Origin: Sedimenticola sp.
GTDB lineage: Bacteria > Pseudomonadota > Gammaproteobacteria > Chromatiales > Chromatiaceae
DNA: 5,512 nt
Reading direction: 5' to 3'
Assembly (NCBI GenBank): GCA_027038775.1
Contig: JALWGP010000031.1
Span: forward strand, 1 to 5,512
The position numbers and the translations under genes are program-made. Shown in pieces: positions 5,219-5,512 of the stretch (the stretch's first letter is position 1; every line of letters starts with the position of its first letter). The notes under the pieces are model-generated. The model had not been told where the DNA came from. It worked only from the letters and a program-made list of their open reading frames with translations, and made no database searches.

Positions 5219-5512
5219 CAACCTTCCAGCAGACGGCCCTCGAGCGTCTCCTCCCCGATGCCCACCGCCTCCACCTTCACCAGGCTGTTCTCCAGCCCGG
5301 CCGGGCCGGTGAAGTGAATGCGCTGGTAGTCCGGGGTGTAGCCCGACCAGCACAGGACCTTTCCCACGGTCTCCGGGTTGCCCTCCACCAGCACCTCCAC
5401 TTCCCGGCCGAGCCGTGCCTCCATCCTCTGCCGCTTGAGCCGGGCGGCGACCCGGTGCAGCTCCTCGCTGCGCCGCCGCTTCACCTCGCGGGGGACGGGG
5501 TCGGGCAGGGTG
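5215..5512 (-). CDS. mtaB: tRNA t6A37 methylthiotransferase, MtaB-like (C-terminal part, runs off right edge)
   Basis: This is the C-terminal end of a radical-SAM methylthiotransferase. The frame is open from the stop (5215-5217) to the right edge, and the codons before the in-frame GTG at 5482-5484 read TLPDPVPREV, matching the family's usual DQVP/GxVP region; that GTG is therefore an internal valine codon, not a start. Visible parts are the basic helix KRRRSEELHRVAARLKRQRMEARLGREVEVLVEG and a TRAM-like barrel containing GYTPDYQRIHF, LENSLVKVEAVGI and EGRLLEG. The Y-T-x-x-Y-x-R motif points to MtaB, which makes ms2t6A at position 37 of tRNA, rather than MiaB or RimO. The iron-sulfur and radical-SAM motifs lie beyond the window, so the subfamily remains an inference. 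Confidence 0.75.
   Translation of the reverse strand, partial: TLPDPVPREVKRRRSEELHRVAARLKRQRMEARLGREVEVLVEGNPETVGKVLCWSGYTPDYQRIHFTGPAGLENSLVKVEAVGIGEETLEGRLLEGC

Noticed and set aside
5482..5484. GTG as the start of an 89-residue protein
   Set aside because: The frame remains open to the right edge with residues typical of the methylthiotransferase family, so it is an internal valine codon.

Overview
The window is GC-rich and densely coded, and looks like the chromosome of a gammaproteobacterium. The evidence is an E. coli-type exonuclease III, a pyruvate dehydrogenase E2-E3 gene order with a lipoyl domain on E3, and many extragenic palindromes that begin with GTAG, the kind known from Pseudomonas, Stenotrophomonas and relatives. 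I cannot fix a genus; a Chromatiales or Ectothiorhodospiraceae-like sulfur-oxidiser-type lineage is a guess.

Layout, left to right. (1) The 3' part of aceF (E2 of pyruvate dehydrogenase) on +, cut at its 5' end. The first 46 bases are not aceF sense sequence but an exact reverse complement of bases 117-162 inside the same gene, most simply a fold-back chimera at a contig end. (2) lpdA (E3) on +, with a complete lipoyl domain fused at its N-terminus. (3) A YbfF-like alpha/beta-hydrolase on +. (4) xthA (exonuclease III) on +, with its own likely extended -10 promoter. (5) On -, converging on xthA, a 68-residue conserved-looking protein of unknown function, and upstream of it the C-terminal end of a tRNA methylthiotransferase, most likely MtaB, running off the right edge.

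The most striking non-coding content is a family of eleven REP-like elements (labelled A-K in order) filling all four gaps between consecutive genes from aceF to the 68-residue gene. No gap exceeds 300 bases. Nine of the eleven fit one 26-nt template: GTAGGA (or GTGGGA, GCAGGA), a perfect 6-bp GC stem around a 4-nt pyrimidine loop, then GAAC. A and E are shortened variants. The stem sequence differs between copies with both sides changed together. Most copies are paired in opposite orientation, usually with an 8-nt spacer, so the 60-nt pair can fold like a cloverleaf. Two genes (aceF and the hydrolase) end with a TAG stop inside the GTAG head of a REP. No REP-associated transposase (RAYT) lies in the window.

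Functionally, aceF and lpdA encode two parts of one complex that turns pyruvate into acetyl-CoA and passes electrons to NAD; the missing aceE would be expected upstream. The hydrolase and xthA are housekeeping neighbours with no evident link to it. The two minus-strand genes look like a separate unit. I see no tRNA, rRNA, CRISPR array, insertion sequence or clear U-tailed intrinsic terminator.
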